Origin: Bacteroidaceae bacterium
GTDB lineage: Bacteria; Bacteroidota; Bacteroidia; Bacteroidales; Bacteroidaceae
Assembly: GCA_017451645.1 (NCBI GenBank)
Contig: JAFTNZ010000012.1
Span: forward strand, 62,001 to 126,000
Direction of reading: 5' to 3'
DNA length: 64,000 bases
A program made the position numbers and the translations under genes. This document shows, piece after piece, positions 7,362 to 16,442 of this stretch (the first letter of the stretch is position 1; every line of letters begins with the position of its first letter). The notes under the pieces were generated by a model. That model searched no databases, was not told where the DNA came from, and was given only the letters and a program-made list of their open reading frames with translations.

Positions 7362-9359
7362 TTATTTGCCGTGTTCTTTGATGAATCCGCGTCGATAGGC
7401 AACAAGCAATCGTTTCAGGTCTGTGATTTGTCTGGATAGCTCGCGTCCTTTGTCGGTGTCACGTACCATCATGCGTTGCTGACTCAACTCTACAAGCAGG
7501 GTTGTTGATTTGATGTCTTGCCCCTCTTCAATAGCTTTTTGAGTGGAGGTGAATGGCTCGTGTTGTACGAGTTGCATTCCACGTGAGTGATAGACAAGGG
7601 TGTATCCGGCTATTCCTGTTTCGGGTTGATAGGCTTTACTGAATCCTCCATCAATTACCAGCAGTTTGCCGTTGGCCTTGATAGGGGTCTCTCCTTTCAA
7701 TGTTTTCACAGGTACATGGCCATTGATGATGTGGCGGTGTTTGCCCACTACTCCAAATTCATCAAGTAGCATATCGCACACTTTTTCATCGTTTCGTAAT
7801 GTATAGTAATAGCCTTTTGTCTCTTTGTGAAGGGTCTTGTCTTTGATGAAATAGCGTTCGAATGTGGACATTTTGTCTTTGTCGAAAGGAGCTGCATCTT
7901 TTCCACACCATAGATACCACATGTAGTCGCGTGCGAAAAGTTTTTCCTCAGGTGCGGTGTCTTCGTTGAAGGCAGAACGGATGAGTTGTCCTACCTTTTC
8001 CAACATGGCTTTCCCTTTATAATATTTCCCGTGGATGAGGATGTCTTTGAGTGAGCCATCTGCATTGAGCGGTACAGAAGCATGGAAAAGCAGATTGGAG
8101 TTACAAACATTGTACATACACCCGTTTTTCAACATACAGCGCATGTGTTTTTTCAACTTTTCGCTCATGATAAACGAATGGTGTATCTTTTCCATTATCT
8201 CTTCCTCTTCAGAACTGAGGCGGTAGGGATCAGCCGGGTCAATGGTTGGAAAGAAGGTGTCCTTCATTTCATATTCAGTACCGTCGAGGGTAAAGACTCC
8301 TTTGTCGAAATCTATGTGATGTAGCAGAAGGCGGTCGTTCATGTCAAAATCAGGACGGCGTTTGATGATGGCCGCTTCCAACTTGAATTGTATGACACTG
8401 ATGGCTTTGTGCATTTGAGCCATCAGGCGACGTGCTTTGGCATTGTGTGTAGTGTCATTTTCGTCAATCTTGGGACCAAAGAGGGTACAGGGGTCATTGG
8501 CGTAGGTCTCCATCGCAAAAGTTGCCAAAGGGAGAAGATTGATACCGTATCCGTCTTCAAGTGTGGCCAGATTACCGTAGCGCATACACAGACGCAACAC
8601 ATTGGCAATGCTGGCATCGTTGCCTGCGGCAGCCCCCATCCATAGGATGTCATGATTACCCCATTGGATGTCAAAATGGTGATAATTGCAGAGGGTATCC
8701 ATGATAATGTGTGCACCGGGACCACGGTCGTAGATGTCTCCAACAATGTGTAGCTGGTCGATGGTAAGTTGCTGGATAAGTTTGCAGAGAGCTATGATGA
8801 AGTCGTCGGCCCGTCGTGTCTCGATGATGGATGAGATGATGACGTTGATATACGCGGCCTTATTGGGGTCGATGGTGGATTCATGCAATAGCTCTTGGAT
8901 GATGTATGAGAATTCTTGCGGCAGAGCTTTATGCACTTTCGAGCGGGTATATTTCGAGGATACGTTCTGGCATACGCGTACCAACTGGTTGAGAGTGGTC
9001 ATATACCAGTCTTCCAAATCTTTTTCCACGCTCTTGACCAATTCAAGTTTTTGTTCGGGATAATAGATGAGTGTGCACAACTCTTTCTTCTCGGACTCAC
9101 GCAATGTGTTTCCGAAGATTTCGTTCACTTTTCGCTTGACAGAGCCGGATGCTGTTTTCAACACGTGCAGGAAGGCTTCATATTCTCCATGCAGGTCGGC
9201 CAAAAAGTGTTCAGTCCCTTTAGGAAGGTTCAGAATGGCCTGCAAATTGATAATTTCGGTGCTGGCATCGGCAATCGTCGGGTATCGGTGAGACAACAGT
9301 TGCAGGTAGCGCATATCTTCCTGAATTTCTTCAGCAGTGATGTTTGTGTACGTATTCAT
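7362..9359 (-). CDS. fbp: Class III fructose-1,6-bisphosphatase
   Basis: The enzyme hydrolyses fructose-1,6-bisphosphate to fructose-6-phosphate in gluconeogenesis, in the cytoplasm. The start at 9359 (MNTYTNITAEEIQ) is chosen because a promoter box lies at 9386-9393, inside the longer open frame. That gives 665 residues, typical of the large Firmicutes/Bacteroidota class III family. Metallophosphatase motifs are visible: HFLADLHGEYEAF, then HIVGDIYDRGPGAH, WGNHDILWMGA and a late GHVPVK. The distinctive N-terminal helical region and C-terminal tail are also present. It is a single-gene unit converging on a shared terminator. With the PPi-dependent phosphofructokinase at 39.8 kb, it reflects the usual Bacteroidota arrangement of the fructose-6-phosphate node. 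Confidence 0.95.
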   Translation of the reverse strand: MNTYTNITAEEIQEDMRYLQLLSHRYPTIADASTEIINLQAILNLPKGTEHFLADLHGEYEAFLHVLKTASGSVKRKVNEIFGNTLRESEKKELCTLIYYPEQKLELVKSVEKDLEDWYMTTLNQLVRVCQNVSSKYTRSKVHKALPQEFSYIIQELLHESTIDPNKAAYINVIISSIIETRRADDFIIALCKLIQQLTIDQLHIVGDIYDRGPGAHIIMDTLCNYHHFDIQWGNHDILWMGAAAGNDASIANVLRLCMRYGNLATLEDGYGINLLPLATFAMETYANDPCTLFGPKIDENDTTHNAKARRLMAQMHKAISVIQFKLEAAIIKRRPDFDMNDRLLLHHIDFDKGVFTLDGTEYEMKDTFFPTIDPADPYRLSSEEEEIMEKIHHSFIMSEKLKKHMRCMLKNGCMYNVCNSNLLFHASVPLNADGSLKDILIHGKYYKGKAMLEKVGQLIRSAFNEDTAPEEKLFARDYMWYLWCGKDAAPFDKDKMSTFERYFIKDKTLHKETKGYYYTLRNDEKVCDMLLDEFGVVGKHRHIINGHVPVKTLKGETPIKANGKLLVIDGGFSKAYQPETGIAGYTLVYHSRGMQLVQHEPFTSTQKAIEEGQDIKSTTLLVELSQQRMMVRDTDKGRELSRQITDLKRLLVAYRRGFIKEHGK

Positions 9360-9385
9360 CATTATCGGATATTTGAATCTTTGTA

Positions 9386-9393
9386 CAAAGGTA
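9386..9393 (-). promoter_or_regulatory. -7 promoter box for fbp
   Basis: On the minus strand this reads TACCTTTG, matching TAnnTTTG, 27 nt before the chosen ATG. No good -33 match is visible. Confidence 0.55.
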
Positions 9394-9507
9394 TAACAAA
9401 ACCTGCAAAGAGCCATAAAAATGCTTCCCTTTTTCTGATTCGGCTTTGTTTTTTTAACGTGACAGAGTCCGTATCAACCACACGGACGACTCCATGAGCC
9501 ATTTAAT

Positions 9508-9560
9508 ATATGCTCCGTTGGTAAAGTAAGTGTTCTTCTTTTTTTACTAAATTGCAGAAC
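9508..9560. repeat. Dispersed intergenic repeat, copy 1
   Basis: This stretch (core CCGTTGGTAAAGTAAGTG, then a T-run and TAAATTGCAGAA) closely resembles 42488-42537 (core TCGTTGGCAAAGTGAGTG, T-run, CAAGTAGCAGAA). Neither copy overlaps a gene. The function is unknown. Confidence 0.5.
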
Positions 9561-9642
9561 TGGTGAAATAGGGAAGGGGGAGGGTAGCACCCGCATCACA
9601 ACAAAAAAGCAGTCACTCACTCGAGTAACTGCCTGAATCTTG

Positions 9643-9714
9643 TAGCGCCTACGGGAATCGAACCCGTGTTCCATGCGTGAGAGGCATGTGTCCTAGCCGC
9701 TAGACGAAAGCGCC
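9643..9714 (-). tRNA. tRNA-Glu (CTC)
   Basis: The minus strand folds into a full cloverleaf. The acceptor stem is GGCGCTT with AGGCGCT (two G-U pairs), the anticodon stem CATGC/GCATG and the loop CTCTCAC with anticodon CTC. The T-arm is ACGGG-TTCGATT-CCCGT. The 72-nt length excludes an encoded CCA. It lies just downstream of tRNA-Ser and probably shares its transcript. Confidence 0.93.
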
Positions 9715-9736
9715 ATTTGCATATTGAAGAAAGAAG

Positions 9737-9823
9737 CGGAAGCGGGGGGATTCGAACCCCCGGTACGGTTACCCGTACGTCAGTTTAGCAAACTGGTGGT
9801 TTCAGCCACTCACCCACACTTCC
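9737..9823 (-). tRNA. tRNA-Ser (GCT)
   Basis: This is a class II tRNA of 87 nt on the minus strand. The acceptor is GGAAGTG paired with CGCTTCC, the anticodon loop TTGCTAA gives GCT, and the long variable arm is built from GTACGGG and CCGTAC. The T-loop is TTCGAAT. It is the first tRNA of a Ser-Glu pair. Confidence 0.95.
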
Positions 9824-9864
9824 AAACGGGTTACTTAAACCGAGCATCTTTCTCAAATGCGGTG

Positions 9865-9896
9865 CAAAGGTAGAGATTTATTTTGGATTACACAAC
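9865..9896 (-). promoter_or_regulatory. Promoter of the tRNA-Ser/tRNA-Glu transcript
   Basis: The minus strand has TACCTTTG (9865-9872) with GTTG at 9893-9896, 20 bp upstream, close to the Bacteroidota TTTG-N19-TAnnTTTG promoter. Confidence 0.65.
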
Positions 9897-9915
9897 GTTT
9901 TCCAAAACTTTTTTC

Positions 9916-9938
9916 TACCTTTGTGGCAAATATTTTTG
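9916..9938 (+). promoter_or_regulatory. Two candidate -7 boxes for the WxcM operon
   Basis: TACCTTTG (9916-9923) and TATTTTTG (9931-9938) both match TAnnTTTG ahead of the ATG at 9947. If the second is used, the downstream ATG at 9965 becomes the more likely start codon. Confidence 0.45.
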
Positions 9939-9946
9939 CTTTATAA

Positions 9947-10855
9947 ATGCGTGACGAGAACAAAATGTCTAATATAGAACGGGTTATCCAACTGCCGAAG
10001 GTGGTGGACGACCGGGGTAATCTTTCGTTTATCGAGGAGATGAAACATATCCCTTTCGCTATAGCTCGCACCTATTGGATATATGATGTGCCGGGTGGCG
10101 AGTTCAGGGGAGGGCATGCTTTCCGCGCTCAAGAGGAGTTTATCGTAGCACTTTCGGGAAGTTTCGACATTGTACTTCATGATGGGTCAGAAGAGCGGAG
10201 GTATCACCTTAACCGTTCCTATATGGGCATTTATGTGCCTTGCATGACGTGGCGGCGGATGGAGAATTTTTCGACCAATTCGCTTTGTCTGGTGCTCTCT
10301 TCCACCCGCTATGATGAGAAGGACTATATCCGCGACTTTAACGAGTTTGTTTTTCTCTCCCGTCTGAAAAAAAGTTTTTCCTCGTTAGAGAAAAATAATG
10401 TGCAGGCAAATGGGTATTCTCTTCCTCCTGTGGCAGACTTTCACACAAGCCGGTTGGCCGATGCTTGTCGCACGATGCAGTTGCCTAAGGAACACAATCG
10501 GGCAGGAAATCTGACGGCCATGAACAATCTGGACGAAGTTGACTTCGAGGTGCGTCGTGTATTTTATCTCTACGACATTCCTTGCGGCGAACACCGTGGA
10601 GGCCATGCGCACCGGCGGTTAGAGCAGTTGCTCGTGGCCGCAAGTGGCAGCTTCTCTGTGGAACTTGACGATGGAAAGGAACAACGTACCGTCTTTCTCA
10701 ACAGTCCCTTTCAGGGACTTTATATAGGTCCCGGTATTTGGTCCTCATTGGGAGGCTTTTCATCAGGGGCCGTCTGTCTGGTGCTGGCTTCGCACGAGTA
10801 TGATGAAGCGGATTATATACGTGAATACGATAAATTCATCGAGTCGAAATGGTAG
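9947..10855 (+). CDS. Tandem WxcM/FdtA-type sugar 3,4-ketoisomerase
   Basis: The protein is two fused cupin domains of the WxcM-like/FdtA family (residues about 8-135 and 172-300). These enzymes isomerise dTDP-4-keto-6-deoxyglucose to the 3-keto form for 3-amino sugars. The second domain keeps the catalytic R-G-G-H-A-H motif (His220 and His222). In the first it is R-G-G-H-A-F, so the second histidine is lost at residue 59 and the following Q is replaced by E. Domain 1 is therefore probably inactive or altered in specificity. The ATG at 9965 is a possible alternative start. The gene overlaps the next by 7 nt and is followed by a DegT aminotransferase, the expected next step. Family is confident; the exact nucleotide sugar is unknown. 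Confidence 0.85.
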   Translation: MRDENKMSNIERVIQLPKVVDDRGNLSFIEEMKHIPFAIARTYWIYDVPGGEFRGGHAFRAQEEFIVALSGSFDIVLHDGSEERRYHLNRSYMGIYVPCMTWRRMENFSTNSLCLVLSSTRYDEKDYIRDFNEFVFLSRLKKSFSSLEKNNVQANGYSLPPVADFHTSRLADACRTMQLPKEHNRAGNLTAMNNLDEVDFEVRRVFYLYDIPCGEHRGGHAHRRLEQLLVAASGSFSVELDDGKEQRTVFLNSPFQGLYIGPGIWSSLGGFSSGAVCLVLASHEYDEADYIREYDKFIESKW

Positions 10856-11799
10856 AAATTGTCAGATATACTTCCGAAAGGAAAGCGGAATGGGACACAT
10901 TCGTCCGCTCATCGCGCAATGCCACCTTTCTGTTTATGCGCGATTATATGGATTACCATGCCGACCGCTTCACTGATTGTTCGCTGATGTTTTATCGTGA
11001 AGAGAAATTGGTGGCATTGTTGCCTGCTAATTGGGTTTCTGATGAACGGATGGTATCTTCTCATGGAGGTCTCACCTATGGTGGCCTTGTGATGTGTGAC
11101 GGGTTGACTTCTGTTCGGGTGATGGAGGTCTTTGCGGCCATGCTCGATTGGATGCGTACGGAGTTGGGGGCAAAAGCCCTGCTCTATAAACCTATACCTT
11201 ATATATATGACAGGTGTCCGTCTGAAGAAGATCTTTATGCCCTTTTCCGTCATCAGGCCGTGTTGTACACTCGTAGCCTCTCTTCTGTTGTAGATATGGC
11301 TCATCGTATTCCTTTCCGCAAAGGGAGGAAAAGCACAGTGAAGTTGGCGCATTCACGAGGAGTCACTATTGCCGAAAGTGCCGATTGGGTAGCATTTTGG
11401 AGTATTCTCAGTCAGGTGTTGCACGAGAGGCATCAGGCTGTTCCGGTGCATTCGGTAGAGGAAATGGAGTTGTTGCATAGTCGTTTTCCAGAGGAAATCA
11501 AGCTCTATGCCGCCTATGCAAGCGACGGGAGGATGATTGCCGGTACGGTGATCTATGAATTTCCTGATATGGTACATGCGCAGTACATTGCCTCTTCATC
11601 TGAGGGAAAGGCTTCGGGGGCGGTGGATTTGCTTTACGCATGGTTGATAAACGAGCGTTACACAGACAAACGTTACCTTGATTTTGGTACTTCAGTAGAG
11701 CAGGGGGGACGGGTGCTCAACGAAGGTCTTGTCCGTCAAAAGGAGGGCTTCGGTGCCCGTGGCGTAGTATATGACAGTTATATGATAAACATAGATTAG
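10849..11799 (+). CDS. FemAB/GNAT-like acyltransferase
   Basis: This 316-residue cytoplasmic protein has the double-GNAT character of FemAB-like transferases. An N-terminal half includes [11 protein letters not shown], a conserved substrate-site block in this group. A C-terminal half has [20 protein letters not shown] and [19 protein letters not shown]. It starts inside the last codons of the ketoisomerase gene, indicating translational coupling, and ends 16 nt before an aminotransferase. Context suggests that it N-acylates the amino sugar made by its neighbours, the role FdtC plays in dTDP-Fuc3NAc synthesis with an unrelated fold. That role is inference. Confidence 0.75.
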   Translation: MVEIVRYTSERKAEWDTFVRSSRNATFLFMRDYMDYHADRFTDCSLMFYREEKLVALLPANWVSDERMVSSHGGLTYGGLVMCDGLTSVRVMEVFAAMLDWMRTELGAKALLYKPIPYIYDRCPSEEDLYALFRHQAVLYTRSLSSVVDMAHRIPFRKGRKSTVKLAHSRGVTIAESADWVAFWSILSQVLHERHQAVPVHSVEEMELLHSRFPEEIKLYAAYASDGRMIAGTVIYEFPDMVHAQYIASSSEGKASGAVDLLYAWLINERYTDKRYLDFGTSVEQGGRVLNEGLVRQKEGFGARGVVYDSYMINID

Positions 11800-11815
11800 C
11801 AGAGGAGGAACGAAG

Positions 11816-12931
11816 ATGGAAATCAGTTTTTTGGATATACAACGCATTACCGCTTCCTTCGAGCCGGGATTATCGTCTGAGGTGCAACGTGTCATCTCTT
11901 CGGGGTGGTACCTGTTGGGTGAGGAAGTGGCGAAGTTCGAGAAAGCTTTTGCCGGATATTGTGATAATGTGCATTGTGTTGGGGTGGCCAATGGATTGGA
12001 TGCTCTCACACTTGTTCTTATGGCATGGCGCGAGATGTATGGGTGGCAGGAAGGGGACGAAGTGATAGTGCCGGCCAATACTTACATCGCCTCAATCTTG
12101 GCCGTCACTCGTGCCGGGTTGGTGCCTGTTTTGTGTGAACCGGACGAGGAAGACGCCTTGATGGATGCTTCACTGGTAGAGTCGCTCATTACCCCACGTA
12201 CAAAGGTGATTATGCCGGTGCATCTTTACGGACAGGTGTGTAATATGGATGTATTGCGTCGGATAGCTACAGAGTATGGGGTGAAGTTGATGGACGATTG
12301 TGCTCAGGCTCATGGTGCTCTTTATAAGGGGGTAAGGGTAGGGGCTTTGGCTGATGCATCTGCTTTCAGCTTTTATCCGGGAAAGAATTTGGGTGCCTTA
12401 GGAGATGGAGGGGCGGTGGTGACGTCCGATCGCCTGTTGGCACAAACGGTACGTACATTGGCTAATTACGGATCCCGACAAAAATACATGAATCAATATA
12501 AAGGAATCAATAGTCGTTTGGATGAACTTCAGGCTGCCGTCCTTTCCTTAAAATTACCTCGTCTTGATGCCGATAATGATCGTCGTCGGCGTATTGCCCG
12601 TCGTTATATGCGTGAAATCACTCATCCGGAAATCTTGTTGCCTAAGGTACATTCGTGGCTTGGGCATGTTTTTCATGTATTTGTCGTCAGGTCTTCCCAC
12701 CGTGATGAACTGCAGCGTTATTTGTCTGCAAATGGGGTGAGTACATTGGTTCATTACCCTATCCCACCTCACAAGCAGGAGGCTTATCGCGAATGGAATC
12801 ATCTCTCCCTCCCCGTCACCGGGCGTATCCATCGCGAAGTTCTCAGTCTTCCCATCAGTCCTGTGATGACGGATGAAGAGGTGGCACGTGTCATAGAAGT
12901 GGTCAACTCCTTCCGAACGGGAGACATTTAG
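11816..12931 (+). CDS. DegT/DnrJ/EryC1/StrS sugar aminotransferase
   Basis: This 371-residue PLP enzyme transfers an amino group to a keto nucleotide sugar. Diagnostic features are GVANGLDAL near residue 57, [11 protein letters not shown] near 83, the D-x-A-Q-A-H-G-A block at 160-168, and the Schiff-base lysine at residue 190 within [16 protein letters not shown]. The [14 protein letters not shown] segment follows. With the adjacent FdtA-type ketoisomerase, the likely reaction is formation of a dTDP-3-amino-3,6-dideoxyhexose (FdtB-like). The sugar would feed surface glycan or capsule synthesis, but no glycosyltransferase or polymerase lies nearby, so this is a detached sugar-nucleotide module. 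Confidence 0.9.
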   Translation: MEISFLDIQRITASFEPGLSSEVQRVISSGWYLLGEEVAKFEKAFAGYCDNVHCVGVANGLDALTLVLMAWREMYGWQEGDEVIVPANTYIASILAVTRAGLVPVLCEPDEEDALMDASLVESLITPRTKVIMPVHLYGQVCNMDVLRRIATEYGVKLMDDCAQAHGALYKGVRVGALADASAFSFYPGKNLGALGDGGAVVTSDRLLAQTVRTLANYGSRQKYMNQYKGINSRLDELQAAVLSLKLPRLDADNDRRRRIARRYMREITHPEILLPKVHSWLGHVFHVFVVRSSHRDELQRYLSANGVSTLVHYPIPPHKQEAYREWNHLSLPVTGRIHREVLSLPISPVMTDEEVARVIEVVNSFRTGDI

Positions 12932-13011
12932 AAGAAAGCATTTTTTTTCGTTTTTTTGTAGCTTTTCGTCTCTTCGTGCGTCTAACGTGTAAAAAACAAT
13001 AGAAAAGAAAG

Positions 13012-13491
13012 ATGAAAACATTGGAAACCGCATTTGCGCAAATGATTCGGGAGCACAAGAACACCATCTATACGGTGTGCTTCATGTTCTCCAAGGATTC
13101 CGACGAAGTGAACGACCTTTTTCAGGAAGTGGCGATAAACTTATGGAAGGGGTTCGAAAGTTTTGAAGGGAAAAGCAACATCGACACGTGGATATGGAAG
13201 GTAAGCTTCAATACCTGCATTTCACAAGAAAGGAAGAAGAAACGTACAGCCGCCGTACCCCTGTCGATGGAGATAAACCTCTTTAAGGACACGGATAGTG
13301 ATACCCGACAGATCAAGATGCTCTACGACCGCATCCATCGGTTGAAACCCTTTGACCGGGCCATCGTGCTCTTGTGGTTGGAGAACATGAGCTACGAGGA
13401 GATTGCCGCTATCGTAGGAATCACGGTGAAGAATGTTTCCGTCCGCCTTTTCCGCATCAAGGAAGAATTGAAAAGTATGTCTAACGATTAA
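13012..13491 (+). CDS. ECF-type RNA polymerase sigma factor
   Basis: This 159-residue sigma-70 family protein has the two-domain ECF layout. Region 2 (about residues 8-75) includes DEVNDLFQEVAINLWKGF and the DTWIWKVSFNTC helix. Region 4 (about 100-155) ends in the helix-turn-helix MSYEEIAAIVGITVKNVSVRL. There is no region 1.1 or region 3. The next gene starts 14 nt downstream and encodes a small integral membrane protein, the usual place for a membrane anti-sigma or signal partner. No SusC/SusD or FecR gene is adjacent, so the regulon cannot be guessed. Confidence 0.92.
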   Translation: MKTLETAFAQMIREHKNTIYTVCFMFSKDSDEVNDLFQEVAINLWKGFESFEGKSNIDTWIWKVSFNTCISQERKKKRTAAVPLSMEINLFKDTDSDTRQIKMLYDRIHRLKPFDRAIVLLWLENMSYEEIAAIVGITVKNVSVRLFRIKEELKSMSND

Positions 13492-13505
13492 AAAAAAACG
13501 AATAA

Positions 13506-14102
13506 ATGGAGAAATATACTGAACTTGAAGAAATGAAAGCCCAACTTGCCTTGTTGAACAAGAAATTGGAGAAAGAGACTATTGTCAACGAACGGTTGAT
13601 ACGCCGTGCGATGAAGAATAAGGCTTGGGGAATCCGTCGGAAGATTATGGCAGAAAGTGTCGTCTGCCTCCTCATGATTCCTTATTTCATTTGGGTGATG
13701 CCTACTGTGGTCGGGGTGTCGATGGGATTTTGTTACTATACAGCCTTTTTTATGCTCTTGGCATTGGTTTTCAACGGATATATCTACAAGAACTTCTGTC
13801 CACAGGATTTCCTTCTGGGCAATTTGTTGGAAGCCCGTAAGAATACATTGAAGCTGAAGCGTCTTTATTCTTCTTGGCTGATTATCGGCATTCCATTTGC
13901 CGTGATATTTTTCAGTTGGTTTGTATATGACATGGCTCAAGTGTATCAGGGCGAAGATTTGAGAGGACAGATAACCGCAGGAGTTATCGGGGGTGTCATT
14001 GGTGGCATTGTTGGAACTTTCCAATATCGGAAGATACAACGGACTGCCGACGAAATCCTACAACAGATTGAAGACATATCTTCTGATTGTGATTCGGAAT
14101 GA
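13506..14102 (+). CDS. Membrane protein partner of the ECF sigma factor, putative anti-sigma
   Basis: The 198-residue protein begins with a charged coiled-coil of about 45 residues (LEEMKAQLALLNKKLEKE). Two hydrophobic segments follow (about 52-72 and 75-95), then a basic linker, a third segment (about 122-142) and a glycine-rich fourth (about 158-175, VIGGVIGGIVGTF). It ends in an acidic cytoplasmic-type tail. It matches no named family that I recognise. Position directly after a sigma factor and the N-terminal helical cytosolic region suggest anti-sigma or sensor function, but no zinc-binding HxxxCxxC motif is present. Unknown function is the fallback. Confidence 0.7.
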   Translation: MEKYTELEEMKAQLALLNKKLEKETIVNERLIRRAMKNKAWGIRRKIMAESVVCLLMIPYFIWVMPTVVGVSMGFCYYTAFFMLLALVFNGYIYKNFCPQDFLLGNLLEARKNTLKLKRLYSSWLIIGIPFAVIFFSWFVYDMAQVYQGEDLRGQITAGVIGGVIGGIVGTFQYRKIQRTADEILQQIEDISSDCDSE

Positions 14103-14183
14103 GTGTGAAACATTTTGCAAACATTCTTACATAAAATGTTGTTGATTCCCGACAAGACTTGTATATATAATCTGTATAAAAAG

Positions 14184-14220
14184 AAAAACAGCTGCTCAGA
14201 TATACAAAGCAGCTGTTTTT
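14184..14220. terminator. Bidirectional terminator between sigma operon and tRNA-Pro
   Basis: A 13-bp perfect stem (AAAAACAGCTGCT and complement) has an 11-nt loop and a T-run on both strands. It sits between converging transcripts. Confidence 0.88.
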
Positions 14221-14229
14221 TTTCTTTCG

Positions 14230-14304
14230 TCGGGGTAGCGGGATTCGAACCCACGACCCCCTGCTCCCAAAGCAGGTGCGCTAACCGGACTGCGCTACAC
14301 CCCG
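14230..14304 (-). tRNA. tRNA-Pro (TGG)
   Basis: On the minus strand the acceptor CGGGGTG pairs with the 3' strand before the discriminator A. The anticodon stem CCTGC/GCAGG encloses TTTGGGA with anticodon TGG. The T-loop is TTCGAAT. The 75-nt gene has no encoded CCA. Confidence 0.95.
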
Positions 14305-14331
14305 AAATGGCGCTTCTTCTGAAAAGCGGTG

Positions 14332-14362
14332 CAAAGGTACAGCATTTTTTTGATTTGACAAA
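14332..14362 (-). promoter_or_regulatory. Promoter of tRNA-Pro
   Basis: The minus strand has TTTG at 14359-14362, 19 bp, then TACCTTTG at 14332-14339, a near-perfect Bacteroidota primary-sigma promoter. Confidence 0.8.
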
Positions 14363-14390
14363 CTTTTCATGCGTTTTTTGCTATTTAGTA

Positions 14391-14421
14391 TTTGTTGAAT
14401 GGAAAACATTGCGTATTTTTG
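14391..14421 (+). promoter_or_regulatory. Promoter of aspS
   Basis: TTTG at 14391-14394, a 19-bp spacer and TATTTTTG at 14414-14421 match the consensus. It lies back-to-back with the tRNA-Pro promoter. The transcript would carry a leader of about 105 nt that includes the GTGACTA repeat. Confidence 0.8.
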
Positions 14422-14431
14422 CACGTGTTAA

Positions 14432-14466
14432 TGAGCTACTAGTGACTAGCTACTAGTGACGAGTGA
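14432..14466 (+). repeat. GTGACTA/GTGACGA tandem repeat in the aspS leader
   Basis: Short units built on CTAGTGA and GTGACGA occur in tandem. The same family is found at 5325-5354 (inside a gene) and 59405-59434 (between vor genes). Confidence 0.6.
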
Positions 14467-14535
14467 TGTATCGTACAATACTTGTAACCACTCATAACCA
14501 TAAATTCAGAATTTATAATTCATAATTAAAATACT

Positions 14536-16293
14536 ATGTACAGAACGAATACATGTGGAGAGCTCCGACTCTCTGATGCAGGCAAAAATGTGACATTGGC
14601 CGGATGGGTGCAACGCGCACGCAAAATGGGAGGTATGACCTTCGTTGACTTGCGCGACCGCTATGGCATCACTCAATTGGTATTCAATGAGGAAATCAAT
14701 GCAGACTTGTGTGAGCAGGCCAATAAACTTGGACGTGAATATGTCATCCAGGTGACGGGACAGGTTAACGAACGCTCAAACAAGAACAAGAATATTCCTA
14801 CGGGGGAGATTGAAATCATCGTAAGCGAATTGACTGTGCTCAATTCGTCCGTAACTCCCCCCTTTACTATTGAAGATAATTCAGATGGTGGAGACGACAT
14901 CCGCATGAAGTATCGCTACCTCGACCTTCGTCGCCCTTGCGTGCGCGAGAACTTGGAGTTGCGCCACCGCATGACCATGGAGGTACGCCGTTACCTCGAC
15001 AGTAAGGGCTTCCTCGAAATTGAGACTCCTATGCTGGTAGGATCTACGCCCGAGGGGGCACGCGACTTCGTGGTGCCCAGCCGTATGAATCCCGGCCAAT
15101 TCTATGCCCTTCCCCAAAGTCCGCAGACACTGAAGCAGCTCCTCATGGTGAGCGGTATGGACAGATATTTCCAGATTGTAAAATGTTTCCGTGATGAAGA
15201 CCTTCGTGCCGATCGCCAACCGGAGTTCACTCAGATCGATTGTGAGATGAGTTTTGTAGAGCAAGAAGATGTTATCTCTACCTTTGAAGGCATGGCCAAG
15301 CACCTCTTCAAGGAGTTGCGCGGTGTGGAGTTGACTGAGCCTTTCCTGCGTATGCCTTGGGCTGATGCCATGAAATACTATGGTAGCGACAAGCCCGACC
15401 TTCGCTTTGGCATGAGGTTCGTTGAACTGATGGACATCATGAAGGGACACGGTTTCCCCGTGTTCGATGGTGCCGAATACATCGGAGGTATCTGTGCCGA
15501 AGGTGCTGCCACTTACACCCGCAAGCAACTCGATCAGCTGACCGACTTCGTGAAGCGTCCGCAAATCGGTGCCAAGGGTATGGTTTATGCCCGCGTGGAG
15601 GCCGATGGCAACGTGAAATCAAGCGTGGACAAGTTCTATTCTCAGGAAGTTCTCCAACAGATGAAGGAGGCTTTCGGTGCCAAACCGGGAGACCTTATCC
15701 TGATTTTGAGCGGTGACGATGCCATGAAGACCCGTAAGCAATTGTGCGAACTCCGCTTGGAAATGGGACGCCAGCTGGGCTTGCGCGACAAGAACAAGTT
15801 CGTATGCCTGTGGGTGGTTGACTTCCCCATGTTTGAATGGAGCGAAGAGGAAGGCCGCCTGATGGCTATGCACCATCCCTTCACTCATCCGAAAGAAGAG
15901 GACATTCCCTTGCTCGATACCGACCCGGCTGCCGTGCGTGCCGATGCCTACGACATGGTGGTGAACGGTGTGGAAGTGGGCGGTGGTTCTATCCGTATCC
16001 ACGATTCACAATTGCAGGCCAAAATGTTTGAAATCCTCGGCTTCACACCCGAGAAGGCACAAGAGCAGTTCGGCTTCCTGATGAATGCCTTCAAGTATGG
16101 TGCACCTCCCCACGGAGGTCTTGCCTATGGCCTCGACCGTTGGGTGTCGCTCTTCGCCGGCCTCGACAGCATCCGCGATTGCATAGCTTTCCCCAAGAAC
16201 AATAGCGGACGCGATGTGATGCTGGACGCTCCTGCTCCACTCGAGCAGAAGCAATTGGATGAATTGAACTTGTTGGTTGACATCAAGGAATAA
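14536..16293 (+). CDS. aspS: Aspartyl-tRNA synthetase
   Basis: This 585-residue class IIb synthetase charges tRNA-Asp with aspartate in the cytoplasm. The N-terminal OB-fold anticodon-binding domain shows [21 protein letters not shown]. The catalytic core has motif 1 around [18 protein letters not shown], motif 2 in [18 protein letters not shown] and motif 3 in [12 protein letters not shown]. The bacterial GAD insertion domain lies between (about 290-420), marking the bacterial type. The length is normal. It is a single-gene unit with a good promoter and a convergent terminator shared with the uxuA side. Confidence 0.98.
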   Translation: MYRTNTCGELRLSDAGKNVTLAGWVQRARKMGGMTFVDLRDRYGITQLVFNEEINADLCEQANKLGREYVIQVTGQVNERSNKNKNIPTGEIEIIVSELTVLNSSVTPPFTIEDNSDGGDDIRMKYRYLDLRRPCVRENLELRHRMTMEVRRYLDSKGFLEIETPMLVGSTPEGARDFVVPSRMNPGQFYALPQSPQTLKQLLMVSGMDRYFQIVKCFRDEDLRADRQPEFTQIDCEMSFVEQEDVISTFEGMAKHLFKELRGVELTEPFLRMPWADAMKYYGSDKPDLRFGMRFVELMDIMKGHGFPVFDGAEYIGGICAEGAATYTRKQLDQLTDFVKRPQIGAKGMVYARVEADGNVKSSVDKFYSQEVLQQMKEAFGAKPGDLILILSGDDAMKTRKQLCELRLEMGRQLGLRDKNKFVCLWVVDFPMFEWSEEEGRLMAMHHPFTHPKEEDIPLLDTDPAAVRADAYDMVVNGVEVGGGSIRIHDSQLQAKMFEILGFTPEKAQEQFGFLMNAFKYGAPPHGGLAYGLDRWVSLFAGLDSIRDCIAFPKNNSGRDVMLDAPAPLEQKQLDELNLLVDIKE

Positions 16294-16331
16294 AGGAAGA
16301 AGGTGCATGAATATGCATCTGTAATAAAACG

Positions 16332-16401
16332 GGCGCGGGCTATGCGAATTACACGGAAGATACATTCATCAATTTTCGTGTAGGTTCGGGTAGCCCGCGC
16401 C
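16332..16401. terminator. Bidirectional hairpin between aspS and uxuA
   Basis: The outer stem GGCGCGGGCTA pairs perfectly with TAGCCCGCGCC. The inner part, with TTACACG opposite CGTGTAGG, extends the structure. Flanking genes converge. The T-run is weak, but the long GC stem is convincing. Confidence 0.7.
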
Positions 16402-16442
16402 TGATTTGTATTGTCCGAAAGGAATCGTGGAAGAGCGGAGTA

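Noticed and set aside
14115..14456. 113-codon plus-strand frame
   Set aside because: It crosses the terminator and tRNA-Pro, so it cannot be a normal gene.
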